Origin: a virus
Virus record (IMG/VR): IMGVR_UViG_3300033146_002242
Coordinates: 54,288-118,287 of that record
Length of the DNA stretch: 64,000 nt
Strand: one strand, 5' to 3'
Below are positions 40,878 to 49,741 of this stretch, piece after piece. Under the pieces are notes generated by a model. It had not been told where the DNA came from. It searched no databases and was given only the letters and a program-made list of their open reading frames with translations. Every line of letters begins with the position of its first letter. Within the stretch, counting starts at the first letter, position 1. Position numbers and translations under genes: made by a program.

Positions 40878-41159
40878 ATGATGGCTGATGTTAAAGAAGT
40901 AAATAAAGAACAAGTAATTGAAATTAATGATGCTGGATCTAGTTTTACAATTGATCGAGCTTGTATGAAAAATTGTACTGAAACACCAGATGGTTTTTCT
41001 ATTCAGTTATTAAATGGTCTAATGATTTTATATGAAAATACTAATATGCCAGCTACTTCTAGAAAAGCTGTTGTGCATGCATTGTTGCAATATGTAACTG
41101 TTAAAAAAATTACAATTAATTTGAGAGATTATATTAAACCAGTTAAAATTGTAGCTTAA
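40878..41159 (+). CDS. hypothetical protein, 93 aa
   Basis: CAAGGAGAATT precedes two adjacent ATGs (40878 and 40881). It is soluble with mixed strands and helices and two nearby cysteines (RACMKNCTE). No family is recognised. It ends the polymerase operon; a long hairpin follows. Confidence 0.6.
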   Translation: MMADVKEVNKEQVIEINDAGSSFTIDRACMKNCTETPDGFSIQLLNGLMILYENTNMPATSRKAVVHALLQYVTVKKITINLRDYIKPVKIVA

Positions 41160-41225
41160 TTTTAAAATTTACCCGTTGCTATATATATTTAATTTTAAAT
41201 AAACATCTTATTTAAAAATTATATC

Positions 41226-41270
41226 GTTTTATTTTCTATTCTGTAATATTTGCAGAATAGAAAATAAAAC
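41226..41270 (+). terminator. 18-bp perfect hairpin, terminator
   Basis: Bases 41226-41243 pair with 41253-41270 over a 9-base loop. It separates the RNA polymerase operon from the SSB gene. Confidence 0.75.
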
Positions 41271-41341
41271 AAAAACATTATTTAAAATATATTTGTAACA
41301 GGGTATTATTTTTTTCTTTTTAATTTTTTAAAGGAGTTGAA

Positions 41342-42391
41342 ATGAGTAAAGTTGATTTAGGTAAATATTTAAACATGGGTGATGTAAATCCAAACACAGA
41401 ATTACGAGAAAATGAACCTAAAAATGATGTTCCACCAGAAGAAGAATTATTTCATGCTATTTATATTAGTGGGAAAACACGTACAGAACCAACTTTAAAT
41501 AATAAGAAAATTTATGGTGGTTTTTTACAAGTACGTGGTGTGGAATATAATTTAGAAGAAGTTTATATGATGCCATATTATAAAAGAAGTTTATTGGTTA
41601 AAAATGAAAAAATTGGAAAATATGATTCCACAGTTTGTTTTTCATTTTTTGATTTTGATGAAAAAGGAAATCAAATTTCGACTAGTGGATTTCCATGTCC
41701 ACCAACTTCACCTGATAGGAAAGAAGTATCTTGGTGTAATAATTGTAAAATGCATATTGTTATTATTGGTTTTCTATGTGATGAAAATGGTAAAGTAAAA
41801 AGGGATTCAGATGGAAACCCATTCAATGTATTTCTCCGTGTTAGTGGTTCAAAAGTCGGAGATGTGATGAAATATTTATTTGAATGTAAGGAATTAGAAG
41901 TTCCTTATTTATTTCCTGATGGAAATGAAGAAGCTAAAAAACAGGAAATTGAATATTTTAATATTTTGAGAAGATGTATTAAAATTACTGTGGAAGAAAC
42001 TCCTACTTATGTAGATGGTGCATATGATCAGAATAAAATGAGATATGCATATAAGCTTGAAGGTATGAGCGAATTACCACCTGAAAGTATTTTCAAATTA
42101 CTTGATTATGCAGAAAATCTTGATGAAGAAATTAGAGAAAAATTTGATTGGTCTGAAAAAGCTAAAAAGAATGTTAAAAAAATTAAACAAAAATTGCAAT
42201 CATTTCAAGCATCTCCTATTTTTAGAGATGCAAATCCCGATTTTAAACCAAGTGGTGGAGCCCAATTTATGACATTTGATGATCCACCAGTTACACCACC
42301 ATCTAAATCAAATAAAGAATCAACATCGCAAGCATCATCATTTTCATCTGAAAATAATAATGATTTTGATCCAGATGATATTCCATTTTAA
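41342..42391 (+). CDS. ssDNA-binding protein, gp32/SSB-like, 349 aa
   Basis: AAAGGAGTTGAA precedes the ATG. The C terminus ends DPDDIPF, the acidic tip with which SSB proteins contact partner enzymes. A zinc-type site is suggested by PCPP and CNNCKMH near residues 118-140, as T4 gp32 has a zinc subdomain. The central part is beta-rich, and a Ser-rich linker joins the tip. Length and operon independence (hairpins on both sides) suit an abundant ssDNA-coating protein. Homology to gp32 itself is inferred. Confidence 0.75.
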   Translation: MSKVDLGKYLNMGDVNPNTELRENEPKNDVPPEEELFHAIYISGKTRTEPTLNNKKIYGGFLQVRGVEYNLEEVYMMPYYKRSLLVKNEKIGKYDSTVCFSFFDFDEKGNQISTSGFPCPPTSPDRKEVSWCNNCKMHIVIIGFLCDENGKVKRDSDGNPFNVFLRVSGSKVGDVMKYLFECKELEVPYLFPDGNEEAKKQEIEYFNILRRCIKITVEETPTYVDGAYDQNKMRYAYKLEGMSELPPESIFKLLDYAENLDEEIREKFDWSEKAKKNVKKIKQKLQSFQASPIFRDANPDFKPSGGAQFMTFDDPPVTPPSKSNKESTSQASSFSSENNNDFDPDDIPF

Positions 42392-42419
42392 CTAATTTAT
42401 TTAATTAGTATATTTAATT

Positions 42420-42454
42420 CCCCTCCCCTTAATCTTTAAGGGGAGGGGGTTTTT
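42420..42454 (+). terminator. intrinsic terminator
   Basis: CCCCTCCCCTTAA (42420-42432) pairs with TTAAGGGGAGGGG (42436-42448), loop three bases, followed by GTTTTT. It ends the SSB transcript. Confidence 0.92.
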
Positions 42455-42487
42455 GCGTGAAAACAAAAAACTAAAAGGGAGTTGTTA

Positions 42488-43678
42488 ATGCAAAAAACTG
42501 AAATGACCTATGCATCACGTTTGGGCATGCCTATATTACAAATTAATCAGATTAAAAAAATTATTTTTGAAGATATAAGAAGAAGTATTGAAAATAATAA
42601 ATTAGATGAAGAAAAACAATGCTTTCATATAGTAGGTCCTGCCGGGGTAGGTAAGACTCAAATTACATTTCAGATTGCAGAAGAATTGACGGAATATTTT
42701 AAAAAACCTTTTCATATAAAAAAAATTAATGCACCTGTTTTATCCAGAGATGATTTTTTGATTCCATATCCAACATCGGATTCTGATTTTAAAATGTTAT
42801 ATTCTAATTATATTCCAAAAGAAGATGAACAATATGGTATTTTTGTTATTGATGAAGCTTCACGTGGAGATCAACAATTACAACAAATGATGTGGCAAGT
42901 ACAAAATGAATGTCAGTTACACACCTATAAATTTCCAAAAGGATGGTTTGTCATATCTATTGATAATCCTGATGATGATAATTATCAATTAAATAATATG
43001 GAAGATGCCGCTGGACTTCGTAGATGTTTACATTTTTATACAAAAGTTTCTACAAAGGCATTTTTAAATCATGCTTTAAAAAATAATTTTCATAAACATG
43101 TTATTGGTTATTTGAAATCACACCCTGAAAAATTATATGACTTTGATGGTCAAAAACAAGGAAGAATTTTTGCTAATCCAGCTTCATGGGAAAAAGTGTC
43201 AAATCATTTATATAAATATGATAGTGATATGACAAATAATATTCCTTTAATAGAAGCATTATGTGCGGGATTGTTAAATATATATGAAGGTAAACAATTC
43301 TGTGATTATCTTCGTAATGCAAGTGGTGTTGTAATCAAACCTTATGATATTTATAATAAATACAAATCTGTTCAAAAATATATTAAAAATTACACCAAAG
43401 ATGGAATGAATGACAAATTGTATGAAATTCTTACATCTTTTATTAATTATCTTTGTGATGAACAACCCGAACAAACATATACTAGAGTCATCAATACATT
43501 GAATTTTTTAATGGATCTTCCAGCTGATATAGCGGCTGGATTTGTTACACATTTAAATAATCTGACATTGGGATCAAAAGAACATTTGTATATTATGAGT
43601 TTATTAGTTGCTATGAATAATGAAAGTCAAGATTTTAAAAATAACTTTTTTGACAAATTAATTAATTTAGGTAAATAA
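42488..43678 (+). CDS. MoxR/CobS-type AAA+ ATPase, 396 aa
   Basis: The ATG at 42488 fits AAAGGGAG upstream; a TTG at 42482 is too close to it. Walker A is GPAGVGKTQ (about 51-59), Walker B FVIDEASRGD (about 119-128), and an Arg-rich sensor region follows. MoxR-type ATPases usually act with a VWA-domain partner, which is encoded immediately downstream with no gap. T4-like marine phages carry similar CobS/CobT-like pairs of unknown role. The pair may remodel a protein complex during infection. Confidence 0.82.
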   Translation: MQKTEMTYASRLGMPILQINQIKKIIFEDIRRSIENNKLDEEKQCFHIVGPAGVGKTQITFQIAEELTEYFKKPFHIKKINAPVLSRDDFLIPYPTSDSDFKMLYSNYIPKEDEQYGIFVIDEASRGDQQLQQMMWQVQNECQLHTYKFPKGWFVISIDNPDDDNYQLNNMEDAAGLRRCLHFYTKVSTKAFLNHALKNNFHKHVIGYLKSHPEKLYDFDGQKQGRIFANPASWEKVSNHLYKYDSDMTNNIPLIEALCAGLLNIYEGKQFCDYLRNASGVVIKPYDIYNKYKSVQKYIKNYTKDGMNDKLYEILTSFINYLCDEQPEQTYTRVINTLNFLMDLPADIAAGFVTHLNNLTLGSKEHLYIMSLLVAMNNESQDFKNNFFDKLINLGK

Positions 43679-45085
43679 ATGTATGAATCTATAGATGATT
43701 TATTAGCATCATTAACAATGAAATCATCCTTTTGGGCAATGTGCTTGTCTAAAATAAAAAAACAAGCAAATACTCAAAAATTACCAGATTTTATTGTTGG
43801 TGTCGGTGCAGATTCAAATGGAGATTTATTTTTAGAATATGATTTTGATAATTTAAATCAATTTGATGATGTGGCTATAAATAGTTTTTTAAGACATGAA
43901 GTAGAACATTTATTAAATAATCATATTACTAGGGGAAATGAATTAAAATTAGATGCATATAATTTTGATTTATTTTCTATAGCTGCTGATATGGCTATTA
44001 ATTGTAATAACCCAGAATTGAAAGAAGAATATATATTGAATGGTAAACCTTTTAAACCATATTTTCCAAAAAATTATGGTTTTGAAAATGGTTTATTAGC
44101 GGAAGAATATTTTAATTTATTAAAACAAAAAAATCCATCTGAATTGGGTTTAAATCCACCAGATAATGAATCTGAGGAATCACAAGAAAATGGTGAAAAC
44201 TCACCATCAAACAATGGTGATGAATCTACATCAAAGGAAAATGGTGAAAACTCACCATCTAATAATGATTCATCAGATGAAAATAATAATCAAAACAATA
44301 CAGAAAATAGTAGTCAATTAAATTCTCAACAATCTCATCAAGTTTGGAAAAATTCATCTGATGATCCGACTATGGAATTTATTATTGATAATAGTATACG
44401 AAATTTGGTTGATACAACTGCAAAAGATTATCATAAAGCATTTGGTTCATTACCGGGTGATATTGAAGAAAAAATAAATCAATTATTAAAACCACCTAAA
44501 CTTCCATACTACTATTTGATTAAACGATATGTAATAGGTAGTAGGTTGGGCAAAGAAAAAATTTCATATTCAAAAATTAATAGAAAAAGAATGTTTATTT
44601 TTTCTAAAGAAAATAAATTAAAAAATATATCATACATACCCCCATTTCCAAGTCATAAAAAAGATAAAACTTTTTATATAGGGGTATTGTTAGATACATC
44701 TGCTTCAATTCCAATTGATGATGATGGTATTTATGAAGCATTGAGTGGTGTTGAAAGTATAATAAAAGATGATAAATTATCAAAAATAATATTAATTCAA
44801 AATGATACAAAAATTATAGAAGAAAAGGAAATTAAACATATTAGAGATATTAATCGAATTGTTATCAAAGGGCGGGGTGGTACTAATCTATTACCCGGTT
44901 TACATAGATTTAAAGAGTTGAAAACTGATGTTGTTATAGTATTTACTGATGGATTTTTTCAAGATTTATCACAATATATTTATTCATTACCTAAAAAAAT
45001 TATTTGGGTATTACCCGAAAATAAATCAACAACTAGAAATATTGGAAAGGTGGGTCATATAGTTGAATTTCCAGTTAAAAAATAA
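43679..45085 (+). CDS. VWA-domain/metallopeptidase-like protein (DUF2201 type), 468 aa
   Basis: The start follows the MoxR stop directly. Residues 70-80 read RHEVEHLLNNH, an HExxH zinc motif. Residues 155-215 are a low-complexity linker with a repeated ENGENSPSNN. The C-terminal VWA domain has the MIDAS motif DTSAS (about 339), the GGTNL threonine loop (about 401) and FTDGF (about 422). This order is that of the DUF2201 putative metallopeptidase family. It is the expected partner of the MoxR ATPase. Whether the HExxH is catalytic is unknown. Confidence 0.8.
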   Translation: MYESIDDLLASLTMKSSFWAMCLSKIKKQANTQKLPDFIVGVGADSNGDLFLEYDFDNLNQFDDVAINSFLRHEVEHLLNNHITRGNELKLDAYNFDLFSIAADMAINCNNPELKEEYILNGKPFKPYFPKNYGFENGLLAEEYFNLLKQKNPSELGLNPPDNESEESQENGENSPSNNGDESTSKENGENSPSNNDSSDENNNQNNTENSSQLNSQQSHQVWKNSSDDPTMEFIIDNSIRNLVDTTAKDYHKAFGSLPGDIEEKINQLLKPPKLPYYYLIKRYVIGSRLGKEKISYSKINRKRMFIFSKENKLKNISYIPPFPSHKKDKTFYIGVLLDTSASIPIDDDGIYEALSGVESIIKDDKLSKIILIQNDTKIIEEKEIKHIRDINRIVIKGRGGTNLLPGLHRFKELKTDVVIVFTDGFFQDLSQYIYSLPKKIIWVLPENKSTTRNIGKVGHIVEFPVKK

Positions 45086-45099
45086 GGATTTTAAAAATT

Positions 45100-46887
45100 A
45101 TGTCTGAATATAATTCTAATCATATTAGTGTTTTGGATGGATTGTCGCATGTACAATTAAATCCAAATATGTATATTTCAACAACTGAGAACCCCTGTCA
45201 TTTAATTGAAGAAGCATTTGATAATGCTTTAGATGAAGCATTAGCAGGATATGCTGATATTATAGGTATTGCTATTGATACTAGTACAGGTAAATGTATT
45301 ATTATTGATAATGGCAGGGGTATTCCAATTGATAATGATACACCTAAAACAATTTCTACCCAATTGTTTTCAGGTGGTAAATTTAAGGGGAAGAAATATG
45401 CTTATGAAATAAGTGCTGGTACACATGGTATAGGGTTGGTTGCTATTTTTGCATTATCAAAAAAATATATTATTGAAATTTATAGAGATAAAAAACATGT
45501 TAAATATTCAAAAAAAGGTAATGATTTTATAAAAATTGTTGAAGAAGATTTTATTGAAGATACACCATATTCTACTAAAATTGAATTCATAGCTTCAAAA
45601 AAATATTTTGCTGATATTATTCCCGATATTGATAGAATCAGAAGAAGGATGGTTACAGCATCAGTTGAATTACCCAATGTTAAGTTTTTATTACAAATAG
45701 ATAAAAATAAAGAATTGATTCATTATGATTTAAAAGATTTTTTTGAAAAAGAAGTTTTAAATAATAAATTAGATAATATATCTGATATTGTTACATTGTC
45801 TACTTCTAAAAAAAATGAAAAATTATCAATAACATTTTGTTATGATTTTGAAGGAAATTCAACACCAAAATATCTATCATCGGTAAATATTTTACCAGTT
45901 AAAAATGGTGGAAATCACATTAATTTTATTAATGAAATTATTAAAAATTATTTTGTTTCAAAAGCAAAAAATAATTATCAGTTTAATCCAACTGATACTT
46001 TATCAGGATTAAGATGTTATGTATCTTTGTATATAAAGGATCCTAAATTAAAAGGGCAATCTAAAGAAAGTTTAGAAAGCACCAAAGAAGATTTAAATCA
46101 TTTATTATCTGATTTTCAAAATCAATTTGTTTCTTATTTTAATAAAAATTCAGAATATGTAACATTTTTATTGGAGCATTTTCATAATTATCGAAAAAAG
46201 ATAAATATGAAAAAAATGAAAATATCAAATTCTAATAAAGGACGCGGCTTAAAAAAATTTACTAAATTGAGAGATTGTCAATCTAGAGTAGGAGAGTTGT
46301 TTATTGTTGAAGGTGATTCTGCCGCAGGTGGTATTATACAAGCGAGGGATCCTAAAACAGTAGCAGTTTTACCATTAAAAGGTAAAATAGCGTCAATAAC
46401 AAATAAAAAAAATATTTTAGAAAATAAAGAAATTGGTGAAATGATAAGTGCATTTGGAACTGGTATAGAACCTGATTTTAATATGGATAATTTTAGATAT
46501 GATAAAATTATTTGTTGTTGTGATGCTGATGCTGATGGTGGCCATATCGCTACCTTGTTAACAATGAATATAGCTATGTTAACCCCTGAAATAATCAAAC
46601 AGGGTCATTATTACATAGCACATACCCCATTATATGCAATCAATGAAAAGAAGGTATTTATTCCTCTATGGACACCTGAAGAGTTGGAAAAAGCCATAAA
46701 AGATAATAGAAAAATAACGAGATACAAAGGATTGGGTGAATTAAATACAAGTGATTTAAAAACATGTTTATTAGATAATAAAACTCGGAAATTATTTAAA
46801 GTACAATGGACTGATAAATTAGACAAATTAGTATCTTTATTAAATAATGTTGCTGATAAAAGAAAATTGTTAAAGGGGAATTTTTAA
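45100..46887 (+). CDS. type IIA DNA topoisomerase, ATPase (GyrB/ParE-type) subunit, 595 aa
   Basis: AAGGATTTTAAAA precedes the ATG. The GHKL ATPase part shows IDNGRGIPID (about 70) and SAGTHGIGLVA (about 106). The TOPRIM part shows VEGDSAAGG (about 402) and CCDADADGGH (about 473), then PLWTPEELEKA. The protein is shorter than bacterial GyrB, like T4 gp39/gp60. It pairs with the A-type subunit at 47484 to relieve supercoiling at forks. Confidence 0.92.
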   Translation: MSEYNSNHISVLDGLSHVQLNPNMYISTTENPCHLIEEAFDNALDEALAGYADIIGIAIDTSTGKCIIIDNGRGIPIDNDTPKTISTQLFSGGKFKGKKYAYEISAGTHGIGLVAIFALSKKYIIEIYRDKKHVKYSKKGNDFIKIVEEDFIEDTPYSTKIEFIASKKYFADIIPDIDRIRRRMVTASVELPNVKFLLQIDKNKELIHYDLKDFFEKEVLNNKLDNISDIVTLSTSKKNEKLSITFCYDFEGNSTPKYLSSVNILPVKNGGNHINFINEIIKNYFVSKAKNNYQFNPTDTLSGLRCYVSLYIKDPKLKGQSKESLESTKEDLNHLLSDFQNQFVSYFNKNSEYVTFLLEHFHNYRKKINMKKMKISNSNKGRGLKKFTKLRDCQSRVGELFIVEGDSAAGGIIQARDPKTVAVLPLKGKIASITNKKNILENKEIGEMISAFGTGIEPDFNMDNFRYDKIICCCDADADGGHIATLLTMNIAMLTPEIIKQGHYYIAHTPLYAINEKKVFIPLWTPEELEKAIKDNRKITRYKGLGELNTSDLKTCLLDNKTRKLFKVQWTDKLDKLVSLLNNVADKRKLLKGNF

Positions 46888-47180
46888 TGAAAAATTTTGA
46901 TATAAAAAATATATCAAAACCTGATTGGAAATTACATGAAGGTGGTATATCAGTTTGTGATGCAAATAATCAATTAGTTGCATCTTGTGGTTTTTTACCA
47001 AAAAAATCTATTTTTGAATCAAAAGCAAATGCTAAATTAATTAGCATGTCTCCAAAAATGTTTAAAGAAATTGAAAAAGCAATTGGATGGATTGAAAAAT
47101 TTCATTTACCTGATAATATGAAACCAAATTGGTATATTAGTATGAAAAAAATATGTGATGAACTTTATAAAGGAGATTGA
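46887..47180 (+). CDS. hypothetical protein, 97 aa
   Basis: The start overlaps the topoisomerase stop by one base (TAATG), indicating coupling. The protein is Lys-rich with a helical C-terminal half (MFKEIEKAIGWIEKFH). No family is recognised. It lies between the two topoisomerase subunits. Confidence 0.6.
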   Translation: MKNFDIKNISKPDWKLHEGGISVCDANNQLVASCGFLPKKSIFESKANAKLISMSPKMFKEIEKAIGWIEKFHLPDNMKPNWYISMKKICDELYKGD

Positions 47181-47181
47181 A

Positions 47182-47472
47182 ATGAAAAAATTAGATATTA
47201 AATGGGGTTGTATGATATGTTTTTTCTGTGGTGTATTGGGAAATACTTTTTTTAATTCAGCAGTAGATGCCATCACAAATCACGGATGGAAAAACTATTT
47301 GATAGGTTTTATATTTTTGGTAGTTTGTTTAATATTTGTTGGATTAAATGTTTATGTATTAACATTTCTTGATAAAAGTTATATTTCGTGGGGAGTCTTA
47401 CACGAACAAAAATTAAAACAATATGCAGGAAAAAAATTTAATGAACGATTGAGAAAATATGATAGTGATTAA
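47182..47472 (+). CDS. small membrane protein, 96 aa
   Basis: The start at 47182 follows AAAGGAGATTGAA; earlier in-frame ATGs lie within the previous gene. Residues 8-27 and 41-65 are hydrophobic, giving two membrane segments, with a charged C-terminal tail. It sits between the topoisomerase subunits. Function unknown. Confidence 0.6.
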   Translation: MKKLDIKWGCMICFFCGVLGNTFFNSAVDAITNHGWKNYLIGFIFLVVCLIFVGLNVYVLTFLDKSYISWGVLHEQKLKQYAGKKFNERLRKYDSD

Positions 47473-47483
47473 GGAGTAATTTA

Positions 47484-48836
47484 ATGACAGAAACTATTAT
47501 TGACATGTATGATTTTATAACTTCTAGTTATAAAGAATATGGCGATCAAGTAAATAAAAATAGAATGATGACTTTATCTATTGATGGGTTGAAACCTGTC
47601 GAAAGAAGAGTTTTAATGTCAGCATACAATATTGCCCGACATAAAATGGTGAAAAGTGTCCAAGTAGATGGATATTGTCTTGGACATTATCATCCACATT
47701 CTATGTGTTATGGCACAATTGTTCAAATGGTTAAACAAGGATTTTTAGAAGGGCAAGGGCAATTTGGGTCGAACATAGGTACAGATCCAACAGGTCCTGC
47801 CGCATCGAGATATACCGAATGTAAATTATCAAATGATACAGAAAAAATGGCATTTGAATTAATAAATTATGTACCGTTTTTTGATTCTGAAATATCATCT
47901 GAAATAAAAGAACCATTATACTTACCAACAAAATATCCGTTTTGCTTAATAGGCAATACACCATCTGGTGGGATTGGTTTTGGGTATGCTGCTTTAATCC
48001 CATGTTATAAAAAATCAGATTTAAAAAAACGATTGATGTGGTTATTAAAAAAGCGAAAAACAGAACCTATTATATGCCCTATTACTGATTGTGATGTTTT
48101 AAGTGATAATAAAACTTTACAACAGTTATTGACTACCGGCAAGGCTTCTTTGGAATACAAGGGTAGGTATGAAATTGATAAAATAAAATATAATATTATT
48201 TGTAAATCATTGCCACCAAAAGTTTCATTTCAAAAAATATATGAAAAATTGCAGAAAAAATATAAAGATTTAGCAATTATTGATTTATCATGTGATGAAC
48301 ATGGTACACAAGTAGTGTATTATTTAGATAGAGTTAGAAATCAATCACAATTGTTTAATGAATTAGTTGATGATTTTGATAAAATTATTTCTCGCAATGT
48401 TAGTTTTGAAAATAATCAGATAAAATATAGCGATACTGATAATATTGATGATATGTATTTATGTTGTATGGGTATTGATGAAATGATATTATCAACGTTT
48501 GAAAAATATGAAAATAATTTTGATAAAATGTTGTCGCATCAAATAACTATAAGAGAACATAAAATAAAGAATTTGATTGTATTAGCCAAAATAAAAAAAG
48601 TTCTGCCAAAATATTTAGAAAAAATTAAAATAAATCCAGATGAAGTAATTGAAAAAATATCAAAAGAAATAAATATTTCTATTGATACCCTAAATAAGAT
48701 TTTTAATAAATATACTATTATGAAATTATTGAAGATACAAGTTGATTCTGATAAATTAAAACATGAGATAAAAAATTTAAGAGATATCAAAACCAACTTA
48801 AGACAACACATAATAGAGGTGGAATATAATGATTGA
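47484..48836 (+). CDS. type IIA DNA topoisomerase, cleavage (GyrA/ParC-type) subunit, 450 aa
   Basis: AAGGAGTAATTTA precedes the ATG. DGLKPVERRVLMSA (about 29-42) and HPHSMCYGTIVQMV lead to AASRYTECKLS (about 107), where Tyr is the DNA-attacking residue. A GIGFG segment (about 155) follows. It lacks the beta-pinwheel C-terminal domain of GyrA, like T4 gp52. Partner of the subunit at 45100. Confidence 0.92.
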   Translation: MTETIIDMYDFITSSYKEYGDQVNKNRMMTLSIDGLKPVERRVLMSAYNIARHKMVKSVQVDGYCLGHYHPHSMCYGTIVQMVKQGFLEGQGQFGSNIGTDPTGPAASRYTECKLSNDTEKMAFELINYVPFFDSEISSEIKEPLYLPTKYPFCLIGNTPSGGIGFGYAALIPCYKKSDLKKRLMWLLKKRKTEPIICPITDCDVLSDNKTLQQLLTTGKASLEYKGRYEIDKIKYNIICKSLPPKVSFQKIYEKLQKKYKDLAIIDLSCDEHGTQVVYYLDRVRNQSQLFNELVDDFDKIISRNVSFENNQIKYSDTDNIDDMYLCCMGIDEMILSTFEKYENNFDKMLSHQITIREHKIKNLIVLAKIKKVLPKYLEKIKINPDEVIEKISKEINISIDTLNKIFNKYTIMKLLKIQVDSDKLKHEIKNLRDIKTNLRQHIIEVEYND

Positions 48837-49452
48837 TAAATCATTCTTTGAAAAAGAAAATGTTATTATATCAAATGAAGGTGCTGAACCTAGTTTGAAA
48901 TATATTATGGCAAAATATTATTCATTTTATTTTAATCACGATATGGAAGCAGGTTTTAAAATTGCTGAAATATATATAGAAAAATTATTACAGGAAAATA
49001 TGTTAGGAGAAAATTTTATGGATACTTTTATTTTAAGAAAAAGATTTAAATTACCAATTGGGCATAGATTATCAAAACACAATGGTCTTTGTAAAAACAT
49101 ACATGGTCACAATATTGTTTTAGAGGTGGCTCTTAAATCGTGTATATTGGATAAAAATGATATGATTATTGATTTTTCTGATGTTAAAAAATTAATGTTA
49201 GATATAATTGAATCTTTGGATCATTGTTGTTTATTAAATGAAACTGATATTGATGAAATAGAATTTATGAAAAAAAGAAATATGAAAGTTATTCCTTTTT
49301 CTGGTGATCCAACAGCAGAAAATTTATCAAAATATGTATATCAAAATTTAAAATATCAAATTGAAAACACAGAAGGATTACAACATGTTTCTGTGTATGA
49401 AGTTAGAATATGGGAAAATGAAAATTCTGATATATCATATTCTTGTAAATGA
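48829..49452 (+). CDS. queD: QueD-like 6-carboxytetrahydropterin synthase, 207 aa
   Basis: The start overlaps the topoisomerase stop. From about residue 70 the PTPS/QueD motifs appear: LPIGHRLSKHNGLCKNIHGHN, with zinc histidines and the catalytic Cys, then DFSDVKKLM, SLDHCCLL, PTAENLSKYV and YEVRIWE. The first 63 residues are an extension not usual for QueD. An internal ATG at 49018 has TAGGAGAAAATTTT upstream and would give a standard-length enzyme, so two products are possible. It supplies the step before QueE. Confidence 0.85.
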   Translation: MIDKSFFEKENVIISNEGAEPSLKYIMAKYYSFYFNHDMEAGFKIAEIYIEKLLQENMLGENFMDTFILRKRFKLPIGHRLSKHNGLCKNIHGHNIVLEVALKSCILDKNDMIIDFSDVKKLMLDIIESLDHCCLLNETDIDEIEFMKKRNMKVIPFSGDPTAENLSKYVYQNLKYQIENTEGLQHVSVYEVRIWENENSDISYSCK

Positions 49453-49465
49453 GTGAGGTGGATAA

Positions 49466-49726
49466 ATGCTAGATAAATTGAATATTTCAATATCTAGATA
49501 TAATATATCTATGTTATGTCATATTTCATATCTTTGTGGTTTTGGAGCATGTTTTTGTTTGGTTTTTGGATTATTAATTATAATACCTCAAAAATATATT
49601 ATTTTATTTTTATCACATACTTATTTATTAATTGGGTTATCTATTATTTATTCAGTATGTATTTTTATATATATAAAAATTTCCATGATATCAAAACGTT
49701 TAGAAAAAAATAAAATAATTTTTTAA
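49466..49726 (+). CDS. small membrane protein, 86 aa
   Basis: GTGAGGTGGATAA precedes the ATG. Two long hydrophobic segments (about residues 15-42 and 48-73) with aromatic residues leave little soluble sequence. It lies between queD and the UvsW-like gene. Function unknown. Confidence 0.6.
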   Translation: MLDKLNISISRYNISMLCHISYLCGFGACFCLVFGLLIIIPQKYIILFLSHTYLLIGLSIIYSVCIFIYIKISMISKRLEKNKIIF

Positions 49727-49741
49727 TCAAAGGAATGGTTG

